In this document: piece after piece, positions 26,491 through 35,480 of the stretch
How the letters are laid out: each line of letters begins with the position of its first letter
How positions within the stretch are numbered: position 1 is the stretch's first letter
Assembly: GCF_001719045.1 (NCBI RefSeq)
Contig: NZ_CP015423.1
Location: forward strand, 2,626,001 to 2,690,000
Direction of reading: 5' to 3'
DNA from: Paenibacillus polymyxa
GTDB lineage: Bacteria; Bacillota; Bacilli; Paenibacillales; Paenibacillaceae
Length of the DNA: 64,000 nt
Made by a program: the position numbers and the translations under genes
Notes under the pieces: model-generated
Told to the model about the DNA's origin: nothing
The model's input: only the letters and a program-made list of their open reading frames with translations
Database searches by the model: none

Positions 26491-26519
26491 GCGTAATTAT
26501 AAATCCAGTTTTTTGATTT

Positions 26520-26548
26520 GTCTATACATTTAATATATATGTATAGAC
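26520..26548. promoter_or_regulatory. Probable GntR operator of the PTS operon
   Basis: Perfect 10-bp arms GTCTATACAT and ATGTATAGAC with a 9-bp spacer. HutC-type GntR repressors of sugar PTS operons bind TATAC/GTATA palindromes, so this is the likely site for the regulator at 21984-22694. Confidence 0.65.
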
Positions 26549-26751
26549 TTTTTTTAAAATGACACTGTTTCTTCACTTTTTTCTTGAAAATGAACGTGAT
26601 CTCTTATCTTTAATCTCTCAATAGAATCGATTTTCACTATAAGAAGTTTTGCCAAATGATATGTTATTCGATTCTGTAAAATGTTAACATGAGCTTACGG
26701 AGTAAACATAATAGCCCCTCCGTAGCCAAAGAATAGCTGAGGTGAGAAGAG

Positions 26752-27465
26752 ATGAGTAGAGATGAGAAGAGTCAAAGTAAAACCAAGCAAGAGTTAGACC
26801 GGGTCGTGTTCATCGGCCGCACGTTTGAGGAGTACGTCCAAATGTTCAATTTGCAAATTTCTGAACTTGTAGGCAAAAAGATTTTGGACTGTCCTGCGGG
26901 AGCATGTTCCTTCACCGCTCTGGGCACCAAAGCCTCGCTGGATATCACCGCAAGTGATATCGCCTACGACCACAAGATTGATGATCTGAAACGCAAAGGC
27001 CTATTGGATATTGAGCATGCAATGGAAACGCTAGAACGTGCAAAAGATAATTATGTTTGGAGCTGTTATGGAGATGTGCAAGGGCTTAGCGAGCAGCGCC
27101 ATCAAGCACTGCAGGATTGCACCCAGGATATGAGGAAGCACCCAGAACGCTACGTTGCTGCGGTACTGCCGAAGCTTCCCTTTGGAGATGAACAGTTTAA
27201 TATCGTGCTGTCTGCCCATTTTCTGTTTATGTATAGTGATCGACTCGACTATGAGTTTCATAAGAATACGGTACACGAACTGCTGCGAGTGGCTTCAGAG
27301 GAAGTTCGCATTTTTCCTCTGACCGATTTAACGGGAACTCGTTACGATCTGCTAGATCGTTTGATTCTTGAGCTGGAGGCAGAAGGCTTACGGGTGACAG
27401 AGGCCAAGGTTCCGTATGAGTTTATGCGTAACGGCAACTCTCTGTTAAGCATACGAAAGATATAG
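26752..27465 (+). CDS. Class I SAM-dependent methyltransferase-like protein
   Basis: 237 aa. Motif I appears as 'KILDCPAGACSFTALG', an unusual variant (Pro-Ala-Gly-Ala in place of Gly-x-Gly), then an acidic strand end (LDITASDIAYD), and 'LPFGDEQFNIVLSAHFLF', which matches the motif after the third core strand. The last part (LLRVASEEVRIFPL) fits the core fold's strand 5 region. Substrate not known. The start has GAGGTGAGAAGAG upstream. It stands alone; an intrinsic terminator follows. Confidence 0.75.
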   Translation: MSRDEKSQSKTKQELDRVVFIGRTFEEYVQMFNLQISELVGKKILDCPAGACSFTALGTKASLDITASDIAYDHKIDDLKRKGLLDIEHAMETLERAKDNYVWSCYGDVQGLSEQRHQALQDCTQDMRKHPERYVAAVLPKLPFGDEQFNIVLSAHFLFMYSDRLDYEFHKNTVHELLRVASEEVRIFPLTDLTGTRYDLLDRLILELEAEGLRVTEAKVPYEFMRNGNSLLSIRKI

Positions 27466-27483
27466 GGCAGGTTTAGGTGTAGA

Positions 27484-27513
27484 GGGAGCAAGCGATTAGC
27501 TTGCTCCCTTTCT
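27484..27513 (+). terminator. Terminator after methyltransferase gene
   Basis: GGGAGCAAGC..GCTTGCTCCC stem followed by TTTCT. Confidence 0.8.
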
Positions 27514-27658
27514 GGTTATTGAGATGAAAATTAGAAAAATTTAGAATATCAAGAAACATTCCCACATTTTTATCGTCTATATTATGGAATACCTTACGTA
27601 TGAAGGTAAGATTTTTCAAAGCCCGAAGGTAAAAATCAACTCACAAAGGAGCTTATGC

Positions 27659-28774
27659 ATGTTAAAAAAGTTAGGATTAGCTGCATTGATTCTGGTTACT
27701 AGCCTCTCCGTTATGGGAACAGGCTGGGCCGCATCCGGCACAACAACCATTGAAGTTTCTAAAACTGCTCTGGATTACAACGTTGCTCGCCCGCTGAGCG
27801 ATGGTGCTTTTCATGATGGCTTATTGGCTGCTGAAACATCTGCTGGAAACCTCGTGTATTACAATACCAAAGGAGAGAAAGCTTTCTCACTTCCCGCCGA
27901 GCTTAAACCCATTGGTGATTTTCATGAGCAGCGAGCCGTAGTCAAAAATACAAAAAACAATCTCTATGGATACATTAACACCAAAGGGACACTGGTCATC
28001 CCTTGCCAATATACCGAAGCCAATTTCTTTTCCGAAGGAAAAGCCAAGGTTACCATAGCAGACACCAAAGAAAATGCAATTATAGATCGAACGGGAAAAA
28101 TCATTTCTCATTTTAAAGAAAATGGGGATTCAGAATATATATTTACGGACGGTCTGGCTCTTGCCTACGCCCCCAACACTGGCAAGATCGGTTTTGTGAA
28201 TGCCTCTGGTCAACTAGCAATTCCCTTTAAATATAAATACAGTCGTGGTTTCTCGGATGGCTTGGCTATTGTTCAGAATAGCCAAGGGCTATACGGATAT
28301 ATCAATACAGCAGGGAAAGAAGTTGTTCCTCCTCAATATAAATCCGGTGGAGACTTCTCGGAAGGATTGGCCCCTGTGCAAAATACTAAGGGAAAATGGG
28401 GATTCATCAATAAACAGGGAAAAGTCGCGATTCCCTTTAAATTTACGGATGCCCAGGATTTTAGTGAAGGCCTGGCGAGTGTGAAAAATGCAAAAAACGA
28501 AGTCGGATTTATTGATAAAAACGGAACGCTGGTCATTAAATATCAACAAAAATATGATGTTGCCTCTCCGTTCAAAGAAGGCTTAGCTTTAGTCGGTAAA
28601 CAAACACAATCATCCGTCTCAGACGGCAAATTTGGCTACATCAATCGTCAAGGGCAACTGCTAACTAAACTTGAGTACAGATCCGAATCTTCTTCCTTCT
28701 CTAATGGCTATGCTGTTGCTTTTATCAAGCCAGGCAAAGCGTTTATTGTATCTAAACATTCCGTTTCAAAATAA
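27659..28774 (+). CDS. Secreted WG-repeat protein
   Basis: 371 aa. The start at 27659 follows AAAGGAGCTTATGC and begins a signal peptide (MLKKLGLAALILVTSLSV, cleavage near GWAA). The rest is made of about six to seven WG-type beta repeats: a 'GYINTKGTLVIPCQYTEA' unit recurs with changes (GFVNASGQLAIPFKY, GFINKQGKVAIPFKF), each with an F(S/K)(E/D)GLA(x)V half. WG-repeat (KWG) proteins have no defined enzyme activity; they are thought to be propeller-like binding scaffolds. Single gene. Confidence 0.85.
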   Translation: MLKKLGLAALILVTSLSVMGTGWAASGTTTIEVSKTALDYNVARPLSDGAFHDGLLAAETSAGNLVYYNTKGEKAFSLPAELKPIGDFHEQRAVVKNTKNNLYGYINTKGTLVIPCQYTEANFFSEGKAKVTIADTKENAIIDRTGKIISHFKENGDSEYIFTDGLALAYAPNTGKIGFVNASGQLAIPFKYKYSRGFSDGLAIVQNSQGLYGYINTAGKEVVPPQYKSGGDFSEGLAPVQNTKGKWGFINKQGKVAIPFKFTDAQDFSEGLASVKNAKNEVGFIDKNGTLVIKYQQKYDVASPFKEGLALVGKQTQSSVSDGKFGYINRQGQLLTKLEYRSESSSFSNGYAVAFIKPGKAFIVSKHSVSK

Positions 28775-28820
28775 AAAAGACGACCCCGGAGGCAGATCGA
28801 GTGGATCTGCTTCCGGGGTC
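28771..28820 (-). terminator. Terminator for the Cys/His protein gene
   Basis: GACCCCGGA-GCAGATC..GATCTGC-TCCGGGGTC long stem with T-run on the minus strand (TCTTTTTTATT); also ends the convergent WG-repeat gene. Confidence 0.8.
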
Positions 28821-28847
28821 ATTAGATTTCCAATATCTCGTATACAA

Positions 28848-29285
28848 TTAGTCGTGTGTGTAGAATTTTACCCCAGGCAGATCTGCTGCCACCCACGAAT
28901 AATTAATGGTATTACTGTTGTAATTTTTGGTCCCCGCCTGTGCAACCTGTACCTCCTTCAAAATCGTGATCGATGAACCCTTCGGTCTGACAACGACCAC
29001 ATGACCATGCCCATCTGCTTTTTTGATTCCGATGGTAGGATACCCGAGATTTGCTCTTTTTTGAGCATCCTGAAAGGTTACATTGTACCATCCCGGCGCA
29101 TTGTTACCCAGTAAAGCATCAGCCATTTGATTGGCTAAGCCACTTGGCAGGGAAGCCGACATCGCAGACATCACATCTTGTGCAAAAATATTACACTTCG
29201 TTCCACCTACTGGCGAATACTTTTTGTTCGTTTCTACCTTAAAACCGTCAATTACAGATGCGTAAGTACTTGCACTTCTAGCCAT
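28848..29285 (-). CDS. Small CHAP/NlpC-P60-like protein without signal peptide
   Basis: 145 aa. Cys31 in GGTKCNIFAQDVM and the His pair of DGHGHVVVVRP (His93, His95) are spaced as in papain-like cell wall amidases (CHAP or NlpC/P60), where a Cys starts a helix and a His sits on a beta strand. A Trp/Tyr-rich region between them also fits. The start at 29285 has GGGGGAATTTCA before it; the longer frame adds 18 codons without a site. No signal peptide is seen, unlike most wall hydrolases, so it may be a toxin-type effector, a phage endolysin relic or an internal enzyme. No holin or phage genes adjoin. Confidence 0.55.
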   Translation of the reverse strand: MARSASTYASVIDGFKVETNKKYSPVGGTKCNIFAQDVMSAMSASLPSGLANQMADALLGNNAPGWYNVTFQDAQKRANLGYPTIGIKKADGHGHVVVVRPKGSSITILKEVQVAQAGTKNYNSNTINYSWVAADLPGVKFYTHD

Positions 29286-29446
29286 TGAAATTCCCCCTGA
29301 ATATAAGTTGTAGAGGAAACGACGGAGTCGCTTGAACATCTGAATGGCTCCACATTCATTGATGTTGGCCTCAATTCCCTCTCAACTATTAGGGTGATTT
29401 CCGGCTTACTTTAACAACGTAATACTACAAAAAATCGACTTCATTC

Positions 29447-29593
29447 TCATAACTGAAGGCTTTCTTCACTGATTACGGTTGGAACGATAAGCTCAGGAGT
29501 AGTCGTAGGCTTAGCTTGTGTTAAATAGTCTGCTGCCCCCATCATCAGAGCGATGCCGATAAATAGCACGACCCAATTACGATTCTTTTTCAT
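29447..29593 (-). CDS. Small single-TM protein at the end of the DUF4173 operon
   Basis: 48 aa: MKKNRNW, a hydrophobic segment (VVLFIGIALMMGAA), then a Thr/Pro-rich exported tail ending SEESLQL. GAGAGG lies 8 nt before the ATG at 29593 (or 5 nt before the ATG at 29596). It starts about 10 bp after the stop of the preceding gene, so it is probably in its operon. Function unknown. Confidence 0.55.
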   Translation of the reverse strand: MKKNRNWVVLFIGIALMMGAADYLTQAKPTTTPELIVPTVISEESLQL

Positions 29594-29605
29594 CATCTGT
29601 ACCTC

Positions 29606-30172
29606 TCATTCTTCACTGCGCCCGTTCAGCCACTTGAACCAATGGAGCAGATGACTGAATCGGTATTCATGCTGCGAAGCGTACGTCCATACTTCTGGCT
29701 CTTCACCGGGCTCCTTCCAGACGAGCATGGAAAAGTGACCTTCTTCCTCGCTCGCAACCGACAGCAGCGAAAGACGATCATCTCCGAATCGGTATGGAGC
29801 CGATTCCACCCAGTAATTCCGCATATCGCTGATCCAGCTGCGGAACTGCTCTGTACCTGCGATCCGTAGGACTTCATCAGGTAGTAGCAGATGCTCGTCG
29901 ATATCCTTCCAATCCCCCGCATATCGGTACCGCGCTGCCAGCATTGGACTGAGTGGTCGGATTTTACCGGGAGCCAACGTAGGCATATAGGCGACGGGAA
30001 CGACCGGACCGATACTCTGGATAGCATAAGACCGAGCTTCCTCCTCACTCATTCCGTAAGACATAGCCTCCACGAGAAAATCGTTCCGTCTTACACCAAA
30101 CTGATGCTGATACTGTGACATTTCATCCTGTAGCTCCAGTACCATACCCTGTGCCGTTTCTGTTCCGATCAT
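29606..30172 (-). CDS. Hypothetical protein co-encoded with DUF4173 protein
   Basis: 188 aa, soluble. The first 60 residues ('MVLELQDEMSQYQHQFGVRR' ... MSEEEARSYAIQSIGPV) resemble the helical 'permease prefix' type of domain (alpha-helical, Glu/Arg-rich with SEEEA..A...G). The rest is Trp/Tyr-rich with no recognised domain. The ATG at 30172 is used because GAGAGGTG is 7 nt upstream; a TTG at 30178 lies too close. It begins 14 bp after the DUF4173 gene stop, so a common operon and joint function at the membrane are likely. Confidence 0.6.
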   Translation of the reverse strand: MIGTETAQGMVLELQDEMSQYQHQFGVRRNDFLVEAMSYGMSEEEARSYAIQSIGPVVPVAYMPTLAPGKIRPLSPMLAARYRYAGDWKDIDEHLLLPDEVLRIAGTEQFRSWISDMRNYWVESAPYRFGDDRLSLLSVASEEEGHFSMLVWKEPGEEPEVWTYASQHEYRFSHLLHWFKWLNGRSEE

Positions 30173-30185
30173 TCCCAAACACCTC

Positions 30186-31772
30186 TCATTCCAAAATATA
30201 GTCGTGCAATTCCCGTTGCGCTCGATACTTTGCCCAATTGAATTCAGGCCAAGCCGATTCTTCTCTCGTCATGCTCGTCAAACGGGCTTGTAAAAACTCA
30301 TCTAGTGATCCATGTTCCTTACGGCTAAAGTCAATCAGCAGCGGAATCGCGTCCGCCGATAGCTCACTCAAATATTCCTTATCTATCACCGATGTCGTGC
30401 GATACCGTTCGAGATTATTTTCAGCAATCCGTATATCAATGCCCACATAGTTCACGACGACATAGGCGACCAGAGCGAGTACAATATAATATTTCGCCAA
30501 CGGCAGTTGACGGAAATGAATGCGCATTGCTGCAATAAGCAGTAGCAAGCCCAGAAAAATCATAAACGCGTGTACCAAATAGCGGGTATACGTATAGCCG
30601 TATGCTTCTTCGTACATAACCAGCCGGGTATATCCCGAATACAGCATCACACCCGAACAACCCACGAGTATGTACAGCAGGCCGCTGTTCATTTTTTGCA
30701 CTATACCTGAGCCAAATTCAGTCCACTTCAATACACTGATCATCAGCACAAAGTTGATACCTGTTACCATAACCAGCTCCCCGAATCCTCTTCTCGCATA
30801 TTCGGCATACGAGGTTCCTTCGGGCAGAGCACCTTCCCATGCACCAAACAAATATCCGAACTGCAACACAACGAACACAACATACACCAGATTCATGACA
30901 ATCAGCACCGTAGCGGTAATGACAGGGTCAAATTTAATCGCGACCGGCTCGTGGTAAGGCACCGTTGGTCGGTCAATCATCACTGAAGAGTGACCATCAT
31001 GCTCGGTGGTTTGGCCATTCGTGCGCTCATTTAACCCGTGCCATGATTGGGTCTCTCTCTGCGTATTACGCGGAGCAGGCTGTACAAATCCCCACAAATA
31101 ACAGAAGAAACAGAAGGTGAAAAAGCAGGTCCAGATCAGCCGCAGCATGCCATTCCCAAAGGACAGCGTTCCGATCCATTCGGGTACTCCAGCTAACAAC
31201 TTTTCGAACATCCCATCCGCCGAAGCCAGCAAAGATATAATAATGAACAGTAGCGGCAAGGCAATAAGTAAACCGATCAGCACTTTTCCCAATACACGCT
31301 TACGCTCATCCTTTACATTTCGAAGGGCTACTGTCTTGACCATCCGAAAGGGGGTCACGATATGACGAAAGTTTTGATAAAACCAATGGCTTAACGCCTG
31401 ACCGATAATACCGGGTTCTGACCAGCCATGCCTTTTCTCCCCGAACAGCAGCACCATATGTACGCTAATCAGAGCAGGTATCGCCAGCGCATTTAACACG
31501 TATAGGACCGGATTATTGAACAGCGCGTATGTCAATGCCAGCATGAAAATGATCACAAACAGCAAACGCCCTATCCATGATCTGGACTGGAAACGATCTC
31601 GGTTAAAGGCATACATATAGGCGTAAAAACCAATAACAAAAATTGGCATAGACACGCCCAGCCCATGTCCGTAAAACAGATATTGATGAACCAGCGCCAA
31701 CACAATTGCGCCAGCAAAGGCGGACAGAAACGACGTTTTCGGCAAAGACGTTCCATTCATCTTGTCATGCAT
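30186..31772 (-). CDS. DUF4173 polytopic membrane protein
   Basis: 528 aa with about 12 hydrophobic segments. DUF4173-type features: 'YALFNNPVLYVLNALAIPAL', a central conserved TPFRMVKTVALRNVKDERKR loop, and a soluble tail with the YRAQRELHDYILE ending. Function is unknown; members are often near genes for envelope stress or sigma factors. The ATG at 31772 follows GGAGGTATTTACC and is preferred to one at 31787. First gene of a three-gene unit with 29606-30172 and 29447-29593. Confidence 0.8.
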   Translation of the reverse strand: MHDKMNGTSLPKTSFLSAFAGAIVLALVHQYLFYGHGLGVSMPIFVIGFYAYMYAFNRDRFQSRSWIGRLLFVIIFMLALTYALFNNPVLYVLNALAIPALISVHMVLLFGEKRHGWSEPGIIGQALSHWFYQNFRHIVTPFRMVKTVALRNVKDERKRVLGKVLIGLLIALPLLFIIISLLASADGMFEKLLAGVPEWIGTLSFGNGMLRLIWTCFFTFCFFCYLWGFVQPAPRNTQRETQSWHGLNERTNGQTTEHDGHSSVMIDRPTVPYHEPVAIKFDPVITATVLIVMNLVYVVFVVLQFGYLFGAWEGALPEGTSYAEYARRGFGELVMVTGINFVLMISVLKWTEFGSGIVQKMNSGLLYILVGCSGVMLYSGYTRLVMYEEAYGYTYTRYLVHAFMIFLGLLLLIAAMRIHFRQLPLAKYYIVLALVAYVVVNYVGIDIRIAENNLERYRTTSVIDKEYLSELSADAIPLLIDFSRKEHGSLDEFLQARLTSMTREESAWPEFNWAKYRAQRELHDYILE

Positions 31773-31919
31773 GGTAAATACCTCCACAAATATGCTTTAT
31801 AACCCTTATTGTAGATGATAAAATAAGAAGATAAAGAGAAATTAATTCAAACAAAATTTCCTATTTTATAAAAGTGACTACGCTTTTAATCAAATATAGA
31901 GGAAACGGAGCAACCTTGA

Positions 31920-33656
31920 ATGAAACTCCATGCCCAATTTTTACGGCTTCACTCCCACGCAGCTGACAACAAGGACGATAACCATACCATAGAGACGACG
32001 CTGGATGAGCTTGCGGCTATTTTTGACTGTACTCACCGCAACGCCTTGATGATCATTCAGAAAATGGAGCAGCATGACTGGATACAATGGACTCCCCGCC
32101 GAGGCAGAGGTCGTCGCTCCAGTCTGCGCTTCCTCATTCAACCGGAAGACATTGCCGTGCAATCCATGATGCAAGCCATAGACCGCCATGATATCAAACG
32201 CGCGCTGGATGAAATTCGAGTCCATTCACGCTCCTCCACCATGCAGGAGCATTTGCAAGGCTGGTTGCTGAATTATTTTGGGCATCACGCAGAGGTGCGC
32301 AGTGATCAGCAGCAGATCGACACGCTGCGTCTGCCTATTCGCCAGCAGCTCTATACGCTGGACCCGTTGTATTTGAACTGGCTCGCCGAGTCCTTCGTAT
32401 CCAGCCACGTCTTTGATGGTCTGGCCCGCCGGGCGAACGAAAGCGGCGAGATTTTGCCGGGATTGGCGCACGCTTGGGAGGTGGACACCACTCGTACACA
32501 GTGGACCTTTTTCCTGCGTAAAGAAGTGCTGTTTCATAACGGAAAAATACTGACCGCTGAAGACGTCGTCTATACCTTTGAGCGACTGAGTCGGGCGCCG
32601 GGAAGGAGACTTTACCATTTTATCGTCCGGCAAATTCAGCACGTCCAGGCGTTAAGTCCGACGATAGTACGCTTCGTACTAAAGGAGCCGAACGAGCTGT
32701 TTCTATCCTTCCTGTGTACCAGCCGGGCTGCGATTGTGCCGCGTGAACTTAATCAGGTGGGTGAAGCCGCCTTTGGCATCCGCCCTGTCGGTACAGGGGC
32801 TTTCAAAGTCACGGAAATGAACGAAAGCCTGTGTACACTGGAGGCTTTCGCACCTTATTTTCAAGGCCGGGCTCATCTGGACCGAGTGGAAATTGTCCAA
32901 CTCCCATGGGCGACTAAGCTGGAATCGTCGGATACGGAAGACACCGCTTCTTCTTTTCACATTATCCATAATCCCGTATCGGCGGGAGATACGGATACCG
33001 CATGGAGCCAGATTCACTCGGCGGCTTCGGTACGCAAATTTATCACATGTAATACACACAAGGATGGACCACTACGCAATCCAGAAATACGTGCCCGCAT
33101 TGTAGCATGTCTGGATCATCGCTCCCTTCCTCCAGCAGTGGATTCATCTAACGATTCTTATGAACCACTGGCGGCGCTGCAAATTGCTACCATTCCCGAG
33201 TATAAAGCAGACGCAGACCGGGTTGCGGCTCAGCTCGAATCCTGTGGGTATACCTGTAACATCGTGGCTGCATCTATGAACGAATTCAAAAGCTCATCTA
33301 TCCGTATGGAGTCAGACTTAATCATCTTTTCTCTCTTTCGTGACCGTGACGAGCAATTACGCCTGTTTGACTTGTATCTCAATGTATCTGGGCATGTGGA
33401 GCCTCATAGCCGTGTGGATATCGAAAGACTGCTGCGTGAAATTGCACGGGAGGCCGATCATACTGTTAGGGCGCAGCAATTCGAACATATCGAAACTCGG
33501 CTCATGGATGAGCACCAGCTGCATATTTTATATGAAAAGCCCGTTCAGACGGCCTATCTCCCTTCTGTACGTGGCGTATCTTTTAACAGTCAGGGCTGGG
33601 TGGATCTGCGTCATGTCTGGTTTCCGCCTGCTCAACTTCCAGCTCCCCACTCTTGA
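31920..33656 (+). CDS. SgrR-like transcriptional regulator with solute-binding domain
   Basis: 578 aa. N-terminal winged HTH (about 1-110: 'TTLDELAAIFDCTHRNALMI', then 'WTPRRGRGRRSSLRFL') joined to a solute-binding protein family 5 domain without a signal peptide (LDPLYLNWLAESFVSSHVFDG; 'FFLRKEVLFHNGKILTAEDVVYTFERL'; PVGTGAFKV). This is the SgrR family, which senses a small molecule in the cytoplasm. In E. coli SgrR answers to glucose-phosphate stress; in Bacilli such regulators often sit beside transporters. Here the neighbours are a DUF4173 operon and an RRNPP pair, so the target is not clear. Confidence 0.88.
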   Translation: MKLHAQFLRLHSHAADNKDDNHTIETTLDELAAIFDCTHRNALMIIQKMEQHDWIQWTPRRGRGRRSSLRFLIQPEDIAVQSMMQAIDRHDIKRALDEIRVHSRSSTMQEHLQGWLLNYFGHHAEVRSDQQQIDTLRLPIRQQLYTLDPLYLNWLAESFVSSHVFDGLARRANESGEILPGLAHAWEVDTTRTQWTFFLRKEVLFHNGKILTAEDVVYTFERLSRAPGRRLYHFIVRQIQHVQALSPTIVRFVLKEPNELFLSFLCTSRAAIVPRELNQVGEAAFGIRPVGTGAFKVTEMNESLCTLEAFAPYFQGRAHLDRVEIVQLPWATKLESSDTEDTASSFHIIHNPVSAGDTDTAWSQIHSAASVRKFITCNTHKDGPLRNPEIRARIVACLDHRSLPPAVDSSNDSYEPLAALQIATIPEYKADADRVAAQLESCGYTCNIVAASMNEFKSSSIRMESDLIIFSLFRDRDEQLRLFDLYLNVSGHVEPHSRVDIERLLREIAREADHTVRAQQFEHIETRLMDEHQLHILYEKPVQTAYLPSVRGVSFNSQGWVDLRHVWFPPAQLPAPHS

Positions 33657-33690
33657 CGGCAAAAGTGCTCCTTCAAATGCACTTCACATC

Positions 33691-33730
33691 AAAAAAAGGT
33701 ATCCTCTTCTTCATAAGAGAATACCTTTTT
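33691..33730. terminator. Bidirectional terminator between sgrR-like gene and pro-peptide gene 2
   Basis: AAAAAAAGGTAT.CTCTT..AAGAG.ATACCTTTTT stem. Confidence 0.88.
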
Positions 33731-33751
33731 GAATGCCGCTTTCTAGATCCT

Positions 33752-33904
33752 CTAAGCGGATGGTTCAAGGGATGAAAAAGCCCATCCCCCCAACCCATGA
33801 CTGTGGACGTCGCTAGGATCTTCCATAGGGGGAGTAACGGGTGAAAAATTCAATAGGACAAAAACATTAAATGCGAGCAGAGAAAAAACGATCTTTTTTA
33901 TCAT
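33752..33904 (-). CDS. Secreted signalling pro-peptide of RRNPP system 2
   Basis: 50 aa, too short for usual gene callers. Starts MIKK like the first pro-peptide, followed by a hydrophobic core (IVFSLLAFNVFVLLNF) and an exported part ending HGLGGWAFSSLEPSA. A GGAGAGG site lies 12 nt upstream. It overlaps the 3' end of the receptor gene by exactly 38 bp in another frame, the same number as in system 1, and both pro-peptides end in Ser-Ala. A strong terminator follows. The mature signal is expected within the C-terminal part; ends unknown. Confidence 0.75.
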   Translation of the reverse strand: MIKKIVFSLLAFNVFVLLNFSPVTPPMEDPSDVHSHGLGGWAFSSLEPSA

Positions 33905-35267
33905 GGATGTACTCTACCTCTCCAAGTAAGTTTTTATATTCCTCTTTGTCCTCAGAAGTGGCAGTATGCCGATACTTTTCAAATAGTCCTACACATTTAA
34001 TGGTGACAGGATTACCATTCAGCACTACAGAATAGGAAAGACTCTCAAGCAAGAATTTCATGCCTTTGGTATAACGGTGTTTGTTGAGATCATAACAAGC
34101 CATCTCTGCCAAAAATCGTGCATAAAGATCTGCTGACATTTGCTCCGTATAGGTGCCTACCTTGACATGCTGATCTGCAAATGCCTCAATTTGTTTTTCA
34201 AAGTGCAACAGTACATGATCTACATTAAAATCATAACGGTTGGCCGCTACCATAATTTTATGCAACCCCACCAGAATTTCGCCTTCGTTTTTTTCCAAAT
34301 AATCCACATATTGCGGAATCACATCCAGGCTGCCTGACATCAACTGATACAAATACCCGTTGGCCTCAGCCCAGTTGCTACAAAGGGCCTTCAAACGCCG
34401 AGCTTCTTCCGTATCCTCTTGCACCCAGCTCAAATCAGAGTATAGCGATACATACTCCAGCGCCTTCTGATAATCCCCGCGCTCATCCCACACCCCGGCA
34501 CGCAACACGTAAGAGTATACAATATACATAAACAAAGGACCCTTAGGTTCCTTGCCACGCTCCGGTCTTCTGGTATTTCCGTATTTTTGCTCGTATTGTA
34601 CCTTGGCTTTTTGAGCCATTTTTTCAGCAAACCATTCTACTTTATCCCAACGCCGCAAGGAGGCATAGGTATTAGCCAGGTCTCTTAAGGCATCCAGTTG
34701 GTCTGCTTCACCCAGTCGGTCCACAAAGCTTTCGAAGTGTGTGGCTGCCCATAAATTTTCGTCCTGGTCATCGCCAACGGCAATCGTAAATAAACGATAT
34801 TGGCAGAGCGCCAGACGCTCTGAATGTTGGTACTTCTCACTTTCGGAAACATTTTTATAAATAATTGCCGCAGCCTCAAGCTTACCTTCACTGAATAATT
34901 CTTCTGCTGTCTCAAACAAAGCTGGGGCGTATATGAGATAGTCCATCATAAACTCCACGACTTGCTTAATACAATCCAGTTTGTTCAGCTCTGCACAGCG
35001 ATGCAAAAAGGGACGAACCCGTCGCCAATTCGGTGCCGTATTCCGTATAAATTCATCAATGTATAACTCATAGAGGCTCCCTTCTTCAAGCCCCATGCCT
35101 GCACCAATCCGATCCAACAGCAGCATCGCAATCGGACGATTACCGTTAATAATGGCACTGATCGTTCCTGCATTAATACCTGTGTTCTCCCCAAACTTAC
35201 TAATCGTAATTCCTTCTCGTCTGATGTACTGCTCCAGCTCTGCGCGAATTGTGGTTGTTTCCTTCAA
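33867..35267 (-). CDS. RRNPP-family peptide receptor/transcription regulator 2 (AloR-like)
   Basis: 466 aa from a TTG at 35267, chosen since GGGGGTG lies 6 nt upstream and the resulting MKETTTIRAELE aligns without gap to MEITPKIRAELE of receptor 1; a GTG at 35276 is the alternative. N-terminal XRE HTH ('ISKFGENTGINAGTISAIIN', GNRPIA), then a TPR-like helical region (SEGKLEAAAIIYKNVSESEK, RGDYQKALEYVSLYSDLSW). Paralogue of 14528-15922 along its whole length. Intracellular receptor that binds the re-imported peptide and changes DNA binding, by analogy with PlcR/AimR. The pro-peptide gene overlaps its 3' end. Confidence 0.85.
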   Translation of the reverse strand: MKETTTIRAELEQYIRREGITISKFGENTGINAGTISAIINGNRPIAMLLLDRIGAGMGLEEGSLYELYIDEFIRNTAPNWRRVRPFLHRCAELNKLDCIKQVVEFMMDYLIYAPALFETAEELFSEGKLEAAAIIYKNVSESEKYQHSERLALCQYRLFTIAVGDDQDENLWAATHFESFVDRLGEADQLDALRDLANTYASLRRWDKVEWFAEKMAQKAKVQYEQKYGNTRRPERGKEPKGPLFMYIVYSYVLRAGVWDERGDYQKALEYVSLYSDLSWVQEDTEEARRLKALCSNWAEANGYLYQLMSGSLDVIPQYVDYLEKNEGEILVGLHKIMVAANRYDFNVDHVLLHFEKQIEAFADQHVKVGTYTEQMSADLYARFLAEMACYDLNKHRYTKGMKFLLESLSYSVVLNGNPVTIKCVGLFEKYRHTATSEDKEEYKNLLGEVEYIHDKKDRFFSARI

Positions 35268-35480
35268 ATCAGGCACCCCCAGGGATTACTTGCATGATTA
35301 CAATACAAAAAAAGAAAATTCCCGTGAATATTCCCTTAATTATACAAAAGAAAGCCCACTTAGCCAACCGCTCAAGTAAATTTATATCAAAAAATTCAAT
35401 AATTCTCCGAATTGCCGTATACTACGGGGAGGTGAGCCGAACAGCTACACCCAATCGGTACGCAGGAAAGGATACGACAA

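Noticed and set aside
28000..28774. Regular repeats suggestive of a tandem array
   Set aside because: They are protein-level WG repeats with divergent DNA, not a CRISPR or satellite array.
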